Assembly (NCBI RefSeq): GCF_900103445.1
Contig: NZ_FNHS01000013.1
Location: 62,001-126,000 of the forward strand
From: Methylobacterium phyllostachyos
GTDB taxonomy: Bacteria; Pseudomonadota; Alphaproteobacteria; Rhizobiales; Beijerinckiaceae
DNA: 64,000 nt
Direction of reading: 5' to 3'
The position numbers and the translations under genes are program-made. The notes under the pieces were generated by a model. That model had not been told where the DNA came from. It searched no databases and saw only the letters and a program-made list of their open reading frames with translations. The first letter of the stretch is position 1. Each line of letters opens with the position of its first letter. Below, piece by piece: positions 50,214 through 58,063 of this stretch.

Positions 50214-51452
50214 GTGCGTACATCGGCTCGCATCCACTCGATTGAGGCGCAAAACACGCCAAAATACTTAGATCGCATCGTCCTGATGCTGGCGATAGCG
50301 GCTGGCGTCATTGTCTTAAGCCTGTTCGCTTCGCAGCCGCTGGTCGGCGTGATCGGACCGTCCCTTGGCCTCGACGCGGCGGGAGCCGGCCTCGTCACCA
50401 CGGTCACGCTGCTGGGCTACGCGAGCGGATTGTTCCTACTCGTGCCGCTGACCGACCTCGTCGAGAATCGCCGGCTGATCGGGCGGACACTCACGATCGG
50501 GACGCTCGCTCTCCTCGCGGCCGCAGTTGCGCCCGCGGCGCCGCTCTTTCTGGTCGCATCGTTCCTGATCGGGCTGACGGCCAGCGCGATCCAGATGCTC
50601 GTGCCGGTCGCCGCCATCCTGGCACCGGAAGCCGAACGCGGGCGCGTCGTCGGCAACGTCATGACCGGCCTGATGCTCGGGATCCTGCTGTCCCGGCCGA
50701 GCGCCAGTCTGGTCGCCGATTATGCCGGGTGGCGGTGGTTCTACGGGATCCTCGCGGGTCTCGTCGGCGTGCTCACGCTCGTCATCGCCCGGGTCGTGCC
50801 CGAGCGCTGGCCGAACCAGACCGCCACCTATCCCGGCCTGATCGCGTCCTTGTTCGAACTCCTCAGGAATGAGCCCGTCCTCCGGCGCCGGGCCGCGTAT
50901 CAAGGCCTGTGCATGGCGGCCTTCGGGATCTTCTGGACCTCGGTGGCCCTGCGGCTCGCGCAGCCGCCGTTCGACCTTGGCCAGACCGGCATCGCGGTCT
51001 TCGCCCTGACGGGCGCCGCGGGCGCCGTGATCGCGCCGATCGCCGGCCGCGCGGGCGACCGGGGACAGACCCGCCCCGCCACGATCCTTGCGCATGTCGG
51101 CGTGATCGCCGCCATGGTCTTGGCGGCTCTTGCCGGTGCGGGGTCCGCCGGCGGCATACCGGGGACTGTCGCGCTCCCCGTCATGGCGCTGGCGGCCGTG
51201 ATCCTCGATCTCGGTGTCATCGCGGATCAGGCGCTCGGCCGGCGGGCCATCAACATGCTGCGGCCAGAAGCGCGGGGGCGCTTGAACGGGCTGTTCACCG
51301 GCCTGTTCTTCATCGGAGCGGCAGTGGGGTCGAGCCTCTCGGGCCTTGCCTGGGTGCTCGTCGGCTGGTCCGGCACGTGCGCGCTCGGCGGTCTGTTCGG
51401 CCTCGCGGCGCTCGCCCTATCCCTCAGCGCGCGAAGCCCCGCGCAGGCCTGA
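50214..51452 (+). CDS. MFS transporter, drug-efflux type
   Basis: A 412-residue major facilitator with about twelve transmembrane helices. After a short polar N-terminus the first helix is LMLAIAAGVIVLSLFASQPLVG; PLTDLVENRRLIGRTL is the loop 2-3 signature, and GLMLGILLSRPSASLVADYAGWRWFY is the antiporter-type motif C region. The start is a GTG. It resembles Bcr/sugar-efflux-like DHA1 transporters, predicted by similarity to expel small organic compounds. Its LysR partner is divergent. It converges on the CNNM-type gene 13 bases away. Confidence 0.9.
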   Translation: MRTSARIHSIEAQNTPKYLDRIVLMLAIAAGVIVLSLFASQPLVGVIGPSLGLDAAGAGLVTTVTLLGYASGLFLLVPLTDLVENRRLIGRTLTIGTLALLAAAVAPAAPLFLVASFLIGLTASAIQMLVPVAAILAPEAERGRVVGNVMTGLMLGILLSRPSASLVADYAGWRWFYGILAGLVGVLTLVIARVVPERWPNQTATYPGLIASLFELLRNEPVLRRRAAYQGLCMAAFGIFWTSVALRLAQPPFDLGQTGIAVFALTGAAGAVIAPIAGRAGDRGQTRPATILAHVGVIAAMVLAALAGAGSAGGIPGTVALPVMALAAVILDLGVIADQALGRRAINMLRPEARGRLNGLFTGLFFIGAAVGSSLSGLAWVLVGWSGTCALGGLFGLAALALSLSARSPAQA

Positions 51453-51465
51453 CGGGGGGCCATCA

Positions 51466-52785
51466 TCAGGCGCCGCGCTGTCCCTCCGGCGGCCCGCTCG
51501 CCTGCACCCCCGTCGCCGTCAGCGGTGTGATCCGTAGCGTCGTGATCCGGTTCTTCGCCTTCCGGATCACCTGGAAACGGAAGCCATGGAAGTTGAACGC
51601 CGTGCCCTGGTCGGGGATGGTCCGCGCCTCGTGGATCACGAGGCCCGCGATGGTGGTGGCCTCCTCGTCGGGCAGGTCCCAGTCCATGGCGCGGTTCAGG
51701 TCGCGGATCGGCACGCCGCCGTCGACGTTGACCGAGCCGTCCCCCTGCGGCCGCACCCCGGAGACTGTGACGTCGTGCTCGTCGGCGATCTCGCCGACGA
51801 TCTCCTCCAAGATGTCCTCCAGGGTCACGAGACCCATCACCTCGCCGTACTCGTCGACCACCAGGGCGAAGTGGGTCTTCTTGGTGAGGAAGGCCTTGAG
51901 CTGGGCGCGCAGCGAGGTCGTGCCCGGCACGAACCACGTCTCCAGAGCCAGCGCCTCGACTTTCAGGCCGGACGCGTCCCCCCCCGCGGCGTCGAGCGCC
52001 CGCAGCAGGTCCTTGGCGTGCAGCACGCCGATGATGTTCTCCGGCGTGCCCCGCCACAGGGGCATCCGCGTGTAGGGCGAGGACAGCACTGCCCGTACGA
52101 TATCCTCGGAGGATTGGTCGGCGTCGATCGCCCGCATCTTGGTGCGGTGAACCATCACGTCGGAGACGGTCAGCTCCGACAGGTCGAGGAGGCCACCCAG
52201 CATGTCGCGCTCGGCCTTGGCGACCCCACCCTCCCGGTGCATCAGCGCCACCTGCCCGCGCAGCTCCTCGGCGGCGGTGAGGATCGACTGATGCTCGCCG
52301 ATCGTCACGCCGAAGGGCTTCAGCATCAGCCGCACGAGCTGCTCGATGGCGATCGCCAGCGGCCCCATCAGGGCCACCGCGAAGGCGACCGGCCGGGCCG
52401 TGACCAGGGCGGTCTGGTCCGGTTTGGAGATGGCCAGCGTCTTCGGCAGCACCTCGGCGAAGACGATGACCAGCACCGACATGCCCACCGTCGCGTAGAT
52501 CACGCCGCTCTTGCCGAACAGGGCGGTCAGCACGCTGGTGGTGAAGGCCGAGGCGCCGATCGCCACGATGTTGTAGCCGATCAGCATGGCGCCGATGAAG
52601 CGCTCGCGGATCGCCAGGATGCGGTTGACGATCGCCGCCCGTGGGTCCCCCGCCTGCTCCAGCGTGTGCATCCGGGCCCGGGAGGCGGCCGTGAAAGCGG
52701 TCTCAGCCCCCGCGAAGAAGGCCGAGAGCAGGAGCGAGATCACCACGATGCTCGCGGCGAACCACAGGTCGATTTCGGTGTCCAT
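51466..52785 (-). CDS. CNNM/CorC (HlyC/CorC) family transporter
   Basis: A 439-residue membrane protein with three domains in order. DUF21/CNNM transmembrane part covers about 1-190 (IVVISLLLSAFFAGAETAFTAASRARM and EVLPKTLAISKPDQTAL). A CBS pair follows at about 205-330 (VSDVMVHRTKMRAIDAD; FALVVDEYGEVMGLVTLEDILEEIVGEI). The C-terminal CorC/HlyC domain covers about 345-430 (GGVPIRDLNRAMDWDLPDEEATTIAGLVI). Though often called hemolysins, these proteins are magnesium or cobalt exporters. It has its own promoter region and no obvious partner. Confidence 0.93.
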   Translation of the reverse strand: MDTEIDLWFAASIVVISLLLSAFFAGAETAFTAASRARMHTLEQAGDPRAAIVNRILAIRERFIGAMLIGYNIVAIGASAFTTSVLTALFGKSGVIYATVGMSVLVIVFAEVLPKTLAISKPDQTALVTARPVAFAVALMGPLAIAIEQLVRLMLKPFGVTIGEHQSILTAAEELRGQVALMHREGGVAKAERDMLGGLLDLSELTVSDVMVHRTKMRAIDADQSSEDIVRAVLSSPYTRMPLWRGTPENIIGVLHAKDLLRALDAAGGDASGLKVEALALETWFVPGTTSLRAQLKAFLTKKTHFALVVDEYGEVMGLVTLEDILEEIVGEIADEHDVTVSGVRPQGDGSVNVDGGVPIRDLNRAMDWDLPDEEATTIAGLVIHEARTIPDQGTAFNFHGFRFQVIRKAKNRITTLRITPLTATGVQASGPPEGQRGA

Positions 52786-52845
52786 CGGTTCCGTCAGGCC
52801 AGCCTATCAGGGCGACTCGGCCGCCCTTATAGCGGCGCACGCGGA

Positions 52846-54459
52846 CTATTGCGCGTCGGTCCGGCGTACCGTCCACGTTGCCCAGTAGACCGGACGGCCG
52901 TAGAGGCTCGACGTGTCGCGGCCCGACGCCGTGGGAGCGAGACGGTCGAGCCAAGTCAGGAAGCCGGCCTTGTTGGGGTAGATCGACGGCGTATCGAGAT
53001 TCCCCTGCGCGTCCGTCATCCAGAAATGGGCGCTCCGGTCGAACCGGCCGCTGCCATCGCCCCCCGAGCGCAGGCCGAGATAGGCCGGCGAGCGGCCGGC
53101 CTCCACCGGGTCGGCGTAGAGCTTGAGGGCGCCGATGCCGTCCAGGTTCATGTCGGCGGTGTATTGCAGGCAGATATCGGCTACCGGGCCGCCCGGTGCG
53201 TTGGCGGGCCGCTGGCAGGTGTAGGACACCGCCCAGCGCTGCAGCCCCTTGGCGCGCGCAACCCGCACGAGGCTCCCCGGCGGCAGCGGCCCGGCAAGTT
53301 TTTTCGCCACCGACCAGACCTTCGGGCCGGACAGGTCCTGTGCGGTGCGCAGGTAGAGCGCCGTGCGCCGCTTGTCGGGGGCGAGGCCGCAATCCTCCGG
53401 CAGCACGTCCGTGTAGACGTAATGATAGGTACGCTCGACGATGCTGATCGAACCCGCGAGCCCGTGGGTCTCGAAGGCCGGCGCCGTGCAGACGGAGGCC
53501 ACCGGCTTGCCGGCCTCGTCGATGACCGGCGCGGGACTGGGCGGGTCGCTCCGCCCGCGGCCGGACTTCGCGCTGTCCTTAGGCTCGAACGGTGTCCAGG
53601 CGAGCCCGTAGCCGTCGGCGGCGCGGGTGCGGATCTCGAAGCTCTGAAAGTCGAGGGTGCGCGCCTCGATCTGGACGCGGCGCCGGACATCGGCCGGCCC
53701 CGGTCCAGCGGCATCCGGCTCGGCCCGACGCCGCCCGCGCCGCCGCGCGTCGTCCTGGGCGTCCGCCATGCCGACCCGCTCCTGCCCGAGCAGGAACACG
53801 TAGCTGTAGGCCTCGCCGGCCCAGTCGCGGCCGGCGATGGCGATCGGGTCGCGTGGGCCGATGCCCTCGGCGGCCGGCGTCGGCTCTGACCAGCCGCGGG
53901 ACCGCGCGCGTTCCTCGGGCAGGTCGACCCAGAACCGGTCGGCCGAGGGCGGCAGCGTCGTGACCAGCGCCTCGACGGTGCGGCCCGTGCGCAGGGACCC
54001 GCCGTCCCGGCTGTCCGTGGCGCGGCGCTCCGGGCAGGGCTCCTCGCGGCGGGACGCGATCGGGGTCTGGCCCTGGAACACCGTCTGGATCGGGCCCGGT
54101 GCCTCGCTGCGGGGGAGCTTCAGGATCTGCACGCCGCGCACGAAGGCGCAGGGCGCGGGCGCGATCAGCACCCCCTCGGCCTCCGACCCGTCGCGGCAGA
54201 TCTCCAGGCCCCCGCCGCCGGTGACGTAGCAGCTCGGCGCGCTGCCCTCGAAGCCGGCCGTACGGGCGCTCGCGGACCTGGGCGCGAGCAAAGCGGTGGC
54301 CCCCAGGGCGCCGAGACCGCCCAGAACAAGCGCCAGCACCCGCCGCCCGGCAATTGGCCAGGACCTGTAATAATGGACGTGAGATGGGACGCTACCGACG
54401 GGCGATGGGCGGGCAGTCTTCTGAGAAACCACGTCTATCGCCAGTTTCGATCCGGTCAT
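52846..54459 (-). CDS. Large exported protein of unknown function (537 aa)
   Basis: A 537-residue protein with an N-terminal anchor or signal segment (RRVLALVLGGLGALGATALLA) at about residues 38-60, after a polar start. The remaining sequence is exported and I recognise no family. Notable parts are a Cys pair early in the mature region (SCYVTGGGGLEICRDG), a low-complexity acidic/basic stretch around 235-260 (DDARRRGRRRAEPDA), SFEIRTRAADGYGLAWTPF, VERTYHYVYTDVLPEDCG and a YWATWTVRR end. Aromatic residues alternate as in beta-rich domains. Divergent from a DUF3775 gene, 165 bases away. Its reading frame is the one with the least GC-bias suspicion and it has a signal segment, hence a real gene. 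Confidence 0.68.
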   Translation of the reverse strand: MTGSKLAIDVVSQKTARPSPVGSVPSHVHYYRSWPIAGRRVLALVLGGLGALGATALLAPRSASARTAGFEGSAPSCYVTGGGGLEICRDGSEAEGVLIAPAPCAFVRGVQILKLPRSEAPGPIQTVFQGQTPIASRREEPCPERRATDSRDGGSLRTGRTVEALVTTLPPSADRFWVDLPEERARSRGWSEPTPAAEGIGPRDPIAIAGRDWAGEAYSYVFLLGQERVGMADAQDDARRRGRRRAEPDAAGPGPADVRRRVQIEARTLDFQSFEIRTRAADGYGLAWTPFEPKDSAKSGRGRSDPPSPAPVIDEAGKPVASVCTAPAFETHGLAGSISIVERTYHYVYTDVLPEDCGLAPDKRRTALYLRTAQDLSGPKVWSVAKKLAGPLPPGSLVRVARAKGLQRWAVSYTCQRPANAPGGPVADICLQYTADMNLDGIGALKLYADPVEAGRSPAYLGLRSGGDGSGRFDRSAHFWMTDAQGNLDTPSIYPNKAGFLTWLDRLAPTASGRDTSSLYGRPVYWATWTVRRTDAQ

Positions 54460-54624
54460 CGGAGAGGTTGCGCTGGCTCTAGCCCACGGCCACGGGGCCG
54501 GAAAGGGGCGCGAACCACGCAGGCACGGATCGATGGGGATGGAGCGAACCCCGCGCCCGCTCGCTCGTTGTCGCGGCTTGAGGGCCTTGCGGGCCCGACC
54601 GTCTCAGCGTCCGGAGAACAGCGC

Positions 54625-55023
54625 ATGGATATCGCCGTCGAAACCGTCACCGACATCGTGTTCCGACTGCGGGCCATCGAGGTGAAGGAGGGCAACACCG
54701 ATCCGGATTCGGGCTCGAACCCGATCGATGACGGATCCACGGATGTCCTGATCTCCGGCACGGACGATGCCACGGAAGAGGAAGTCCGTGGCATGATCGC
54801 CGGGCTCGACGACGATGCCCGGGCTGAGTTGCTGGCGCTGCTCTATATCGGCCGCGGTGACATGGAGCCCGAGGAGTGGGGCGAGGCGGTGCGGTTCGCC
54901 CGGGAGCGTGAGGCGGCCGGCGACGGCGCCGTCAAGGAACTGCTGGGTGCGCCCGATGCCGGTGATCTGCTGGAGGAGGGCCTGGACGCGCTGGGGCTGA
55001 GCCCCGAGCTGCCTCAGGCTTGA
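54625..55023 (+). CDS. DUF3775 domain-containing protein
   Basis: A 132-residue acidic protein. MDIAVETVTDIVFRLRAIEVKEG followed by GMIAGLDDDARAELLALLYIGRGDMEPEEWGEAVRFARE is the DUF3775 pattern of alphaproteobacteria, function unknown. The ATG is preceded by CCGGAGAA. The stop region overlaps the next gene's possible upstream TTG start; with the ATG start at 55032 there are eight bases between. It is probably co-transcribed with the DUF2183 gene. Confidence 0.85.
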   Translation: MDIAVETVTDIVFRLRAIEVKEGNTDPDSGSNPIDDGSTDVLISGTDDATEEEVRGMIAGLDDDARAELLALLYIGRGDMEPEEWGEAVRFAREREAAGDGAVKELLGAPDAGDLLEEGLDALGLSPELPQA

Positions 55024-55031
55024 TCGACGCC

Positions 55032-56327
55032 ATGGCGTCCCGCGTGACCACCCGCGTGCGCAGGGGCGCCGGCAAGGCGCTGCGAGTCCTCGTCCGGCCG
55101 GTCCGCCGGGCGCAGGGTCACGGCGGCAAGGGCCGCGGCGGGCTCGTAGTCGAGCCCTATCGCGGCTACGGCTCGCGGGAGGCGATCTTCCTGATCGGGC
55201 GGGTCTTTCGCCAATCCCCCGGCATCCCGGGGGAGGATCCGGAATCCCTGCGGGCGCAGTGGCGCGATTTGCGGCGTCGCATCGCCCGGCGGACGGTCGC
55301 GGGGGCGGCGGTCTCCGCCCGGTTCGGCGGGGATGCGGTCCGGGTCGAGACCGACCGGGACGGCTATTTCCGCGTGCATCTGCATCCGCACAGCCCACCG
55401 GCGGAGCTTGCCGCGTGGCATCCGGTCGAGCTGGTCCTCGAGAGCGATCCGCCGATCCCGGCCGAGGGCGCGGTGTTCATCCCGCCCGAGAACTGCCGTT
55501 GCGTCGTGGTCAGCGACATCGACGACACGGTGATGCGCACCGGCGTCGCCAACAAGCTGAAGATGCTCTGGCGGCTCTTCGTGGAGGATGCCGAGAGCCG
55601 GGTCGCCTTCCCGGGCGTCGCTGCTCTGTACCGGGCCCTGCACGCCGGCGCCGGCGGCGCGGACGGCAACCCGATGCTCTACGTCTCCCGCGCGCCCTGG
55701 GGCCTCTACGAGATGCTGTCGGAGTTCTTCCAGCGGCACGGAATCCCGGCGGGGCCGGTGCTGTTCCTGCGGGAATGGGGCCTCTCCTGGACGCACCCGC
55801 TGCCGCGCCGGGCCACCGACCACAAGCAGGCGCTGATCCGGCACATGCTCGATCTCTACCGCGACCTGCCCTTCGTGCTGATCGGCGACAGCGGCCAGCA
55901 CGATCCGGAGGTCTACGCGCAGATCGTCGAGGAGAATCCCGGGCGGGTGCTGGCGGTCTACATCCGCAACGTGTCCCGCAATGCCGCCCGGACCGAAGAG
56001 ATCGTGCGTTTGGCCGGCGCCGTCGCGCGGGCGGGGTCGAGCCTCGTGCTGGCCGCCGACAGCGTCGCCATGGCCGAGCACGCGGCCGCGATTGGCCTGA
56101 TCGCCCCCGAGGCCGTGGCCGGCGTCGCCGACGAGCACGCCGCTTCCGCCGAAACGGGGCCGCGGCGTGAGACTGCCCGGATCACGCCGGATCCCGCCGG
56201 CACCGCGGCCGAAGCCCCGATCGCGCGGGAGGCGATCGCCGAGGCGCTGGCCGGCGGCGACAGCGTGCCGGCGACCCTGGTGGTCGAGCCGGAGTCTCCG
56301 GCCACGCTCCCGCGCCTCGACGCTTGA
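55032..56327 (+). CDS. DUF2183 (APP1-type phosphatidate phosphatase) domain protein
   Basis: A 431-residue protein with a HAD-like catalytic motif SDIDDTVMRTG near residue 162. This is the DxDxT signature of the DUF2183/APP1 family, in which yeast App1 is a phosphatidate phosphatase. Other blocks are YVSRAPWGLYEMLSEFFQRHGIPAG and FVLIGDSGQHDPEVYAQI. The N-terminal 110 residues carry the IFLIGRVFRQSPG segment usual in bacterial members. The last 110 residues are Ala/Glu-rich and low complexity. A TTG at 55020 is an alternative start. Phosphatidate as substrate is by family analogy only. Confidence 0.88.
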   Translation: MASRVTTRVRRGAGKALRVLVRPVRRAQGHGGKGRGGLVVEPYRGYGSREAIFLIGRVFRQSPGIPGEDPESLRAQWRDLRRRIARRTVAGAAVSARFGGDAVRVETDRDGYFRVHLHPHSPPAELAAWHPVELVLESDPPIPAEGAVFIPPENCRCVVVSDIDDTVMRTGVANKLKMLWRLFVEDAESRVAFPGVAALYRALHAGAGGADGNPMLYVSRAPWGLYEMLSEFFQRHGIPAGPVLFLREWGLSWTHPLPRRATDHKQALIRHMLDLYRDLPFVLIGDSGQHDPEVYAQIVEENPGRVLAVYIRNVSRNAARTEEIVRLAGAVARAGSSLVLAADSVAMAEHAAAIGLIAPEAVAGVADEHAASAETGPRRETARITPDPAGTAAEAPIAREAIAEALAGGDSVPATLVVEPESPATLPRLDA

Positions 56328-56540
56328 ACTGCGCTCGCGAACGTCGGTCGGGCCCCTGGTCGAGTTTGATGATCCCCCGATGGCCACGCTCTTCGACACC
56401 CATCTCCGCGGCTGACGGCTGGTCCTCACGATATGGTGCAATGCAGCATCGCGATTGGGAGGGTTCACATCCCGATCACGATGACTAGGTTCCGGCGCTC
56501 GCATGCTGGTCCTGCCCCTGGAATCCGCTGGAGCCCAACC

Positions 56541-56798
56541 GTGCAAACCTACACCCTCGCGATCGCCGACGGCGTCCTGTTCGCCTGCCTGCCTGACGAG
56601 GCCGACATCTCGGCCGCGATCACCGACGCGACCGCCACCAATTATGGTTTCGGCCTCAGCCTCGATATCGTCCGCGGGGCGACCCTGACCGATGCGGCTG
56701 GGCCCGAGGACGAGGTCGTGTGGCAGGAGAGCCCCGACAGCGAATTGCTGGACGCGCAGGGCCGGCGCTATCGCTACGCGGTTCGACGCCCCTGCTGA
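56541..56798 (+). CDS. Hypothetical protein (85 aa)
   Basis: An 85-residue frame starting at a GTG with GGAG seven bases upstream. The sequence QTYTLAIADGVLFACLPDEAD, then ISAAITDATATNYGFGLSLDIV and EVVWQESPDSELLDAQGRRYRYAV, is soluble and beta-rich. No family recognised. The frame is open further upstream to 56433 but that part has a poor start context. It lies 56 bases before the MFS gene and could share its transcript. Confidence 0.55.
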   Translation: MQTYTLAIADGVLFACLPDEADISAAITDATATNYGFGLSLDIVRGATLTDAAGPEDEVVWQESPDSELLDAQGRRYRYAVRRPC

Positions 56799-56854
56799 TG
56801 ATGGATTCGCATCAGGTCTGACGCAGGGGCGCGGACCGGTGCTACGCTCCGCCG

Positions 56855-58021
56855 ATGGGGGCGGAAACGATCAGCGCGGGGTGGAGAGGGGGCCTCGCCC
56901 GCTTCTTCATCCTCTACGGCACGCTCTACGGGGCCTATGGTGTCCTCTCGCCGATCCTGCCGGGTTTTCTGGCGGCCCGCGGCCTGAGTGTCGAGGAAAT
57001 CGGGCTGCTCCTCGCCGCGGCGGGCGGCCTGCGCCTCGTCGTCGGCCCGCTCGCCGGATCCTGGGCCGACCGGCGGCAGGCCGCGCGCACGATCCTGGCG
57101 GCGAGTCTCGCCATGGCAGGCCTCGCCGTCCTGGCCCACCTGCCCGGCGCCGGGTTCGCGCAGCTGATCGGGCCGGGCCTCCTCTACGCGGCGGGGACGG
57201 CCGCCCCCGCCCCACTTGCCGACGCGCTGGCGCTGGCGGCCGCGCGCGGCGGCGCGGCTTTCCAGTACGGCTGGGTCCGCGGTGCTGGCTCGGCGGCCTT
57301 CATCGCCGCCACCGTGGCGGCGGGCTGGCTGATCGCGGCGGCGGGCCTCGCTGCCGCCCTCTGGGCAAGCGGCATCCTGTTCCTTGCCGCATCTGCCGCT
57401 TCCCTCGCCCTGCCGGCCGGCCGGACTGCATCCGTCGCCGCCGAACCGCCCTGGCGCGGCTTCGCCGATCTCGTGGCGCTGCCGCGCTTTCGCCGAACGG
57501 TGCTGGCCGCCGCCCTGGTGATCGGCGCCCACGCCATGCATGACGGGTTCGCCATGATCCTGTGGCGCTCCGCCGGGATCTCGGCCGGGACCGCCGGCTT
57601 GCTCTGGTCGGTCTCGGTGGCCGCCGAGATCTTCGTTTTCCTGCTCGTCGGGCCGCCCCTTCTGGCGCGGATCGGGCTCCCGGCCGGCATCGCGGTGGCG
57701 GCCTGCGCGGGGGCGCTCCGCTGGGCGGTGCTCGGCGCCACCGTCTGGGTGCCGGTCCTCGCTGCCGTCGAGGCGCTGCACGGGTTGAGCTTCGCGCTCC
57801 TGCACCTCGCCTGCCTCGGCCTGATCGAGGAGACCACGCCGCCGGAGCGGCGCGCCACCGCGCTCGCTCTTTACGGGACGCTCGGCCTCGGCCTGTCCGG
57901 CGTGCTGGCGACGTTGGCCTCCGGCTGGCTCTACGGCGCCTTTGGGGCGAAAGCCTTCTGGGCGATGGCGGCCCTGAGCCTCGCGGCCCTGCCGCTGGTG
58001 CCCGGCCTGCGGACGCGCTGA
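56855..58021 (+). CDS. MFS transporter (HcaT-like)
   Basis: A 388-residue major facilitator with about twelve helices. RFFILYGTLYGAYGVLSPILPGFLAARGLSVEEIGLLLA at the N-terminus and GPLAGSWADRRQAARTIL are characteristic of the MFS_1-like/HcaT branch, related to the 3-phenylpropionate transporter of E. coli and to nucleoside permeases. The C-terminal half includes FALLHLACLGLIEETTPPERRATALALYGTLGLGLSG. Substrate unknown. Next gene on the same strand, after 42 bases, is priA. Confidence 0.87.
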   Translation: MGAETISAGWRGGLARFFILYGTLYGAYGVLSPILPGFLAARGLSVEEIGLLLAAAGGLRLVVGPLAGSWADRRQAARTILAASLAMAGLAVLAHLPGAGFAQLIGPGLLYAAGTAAPAPLADALALAAARGGAAFQYGWVRGAGSAAFIAATVAAGWLIAAAGLAAALWASGILFLAASAASLALPAGRTASVAAEPPWRGFADLVALPRFRRTVLAAALVIGAHAMHDGFAMILWRSAGISAGTAGLLWSVSVAAEIFVFLLVGPPLLARIGLPAGIAVAACAGALRWAVLGATVWVPVLAAVEALHGLSFALLHLACLGLIEETTPPERRATALALYGTLGLGLSGVLATLASGWLYGAFGAKAFWAMAALSLAALPLVPGLRTR

Positions 58022-58063
58022 ACCTGTGGTACGGACCCGGAACGGAGCCGCCGAAACGCCCTG

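Noticed and set aside
51586..53889. 767-codon plus-strand frame opposite the CNNM and unknown exported genes
   Set aside because: The minus-strand CNNM/CorC domains are clear and this frame crosses two genes with no domain of its own.
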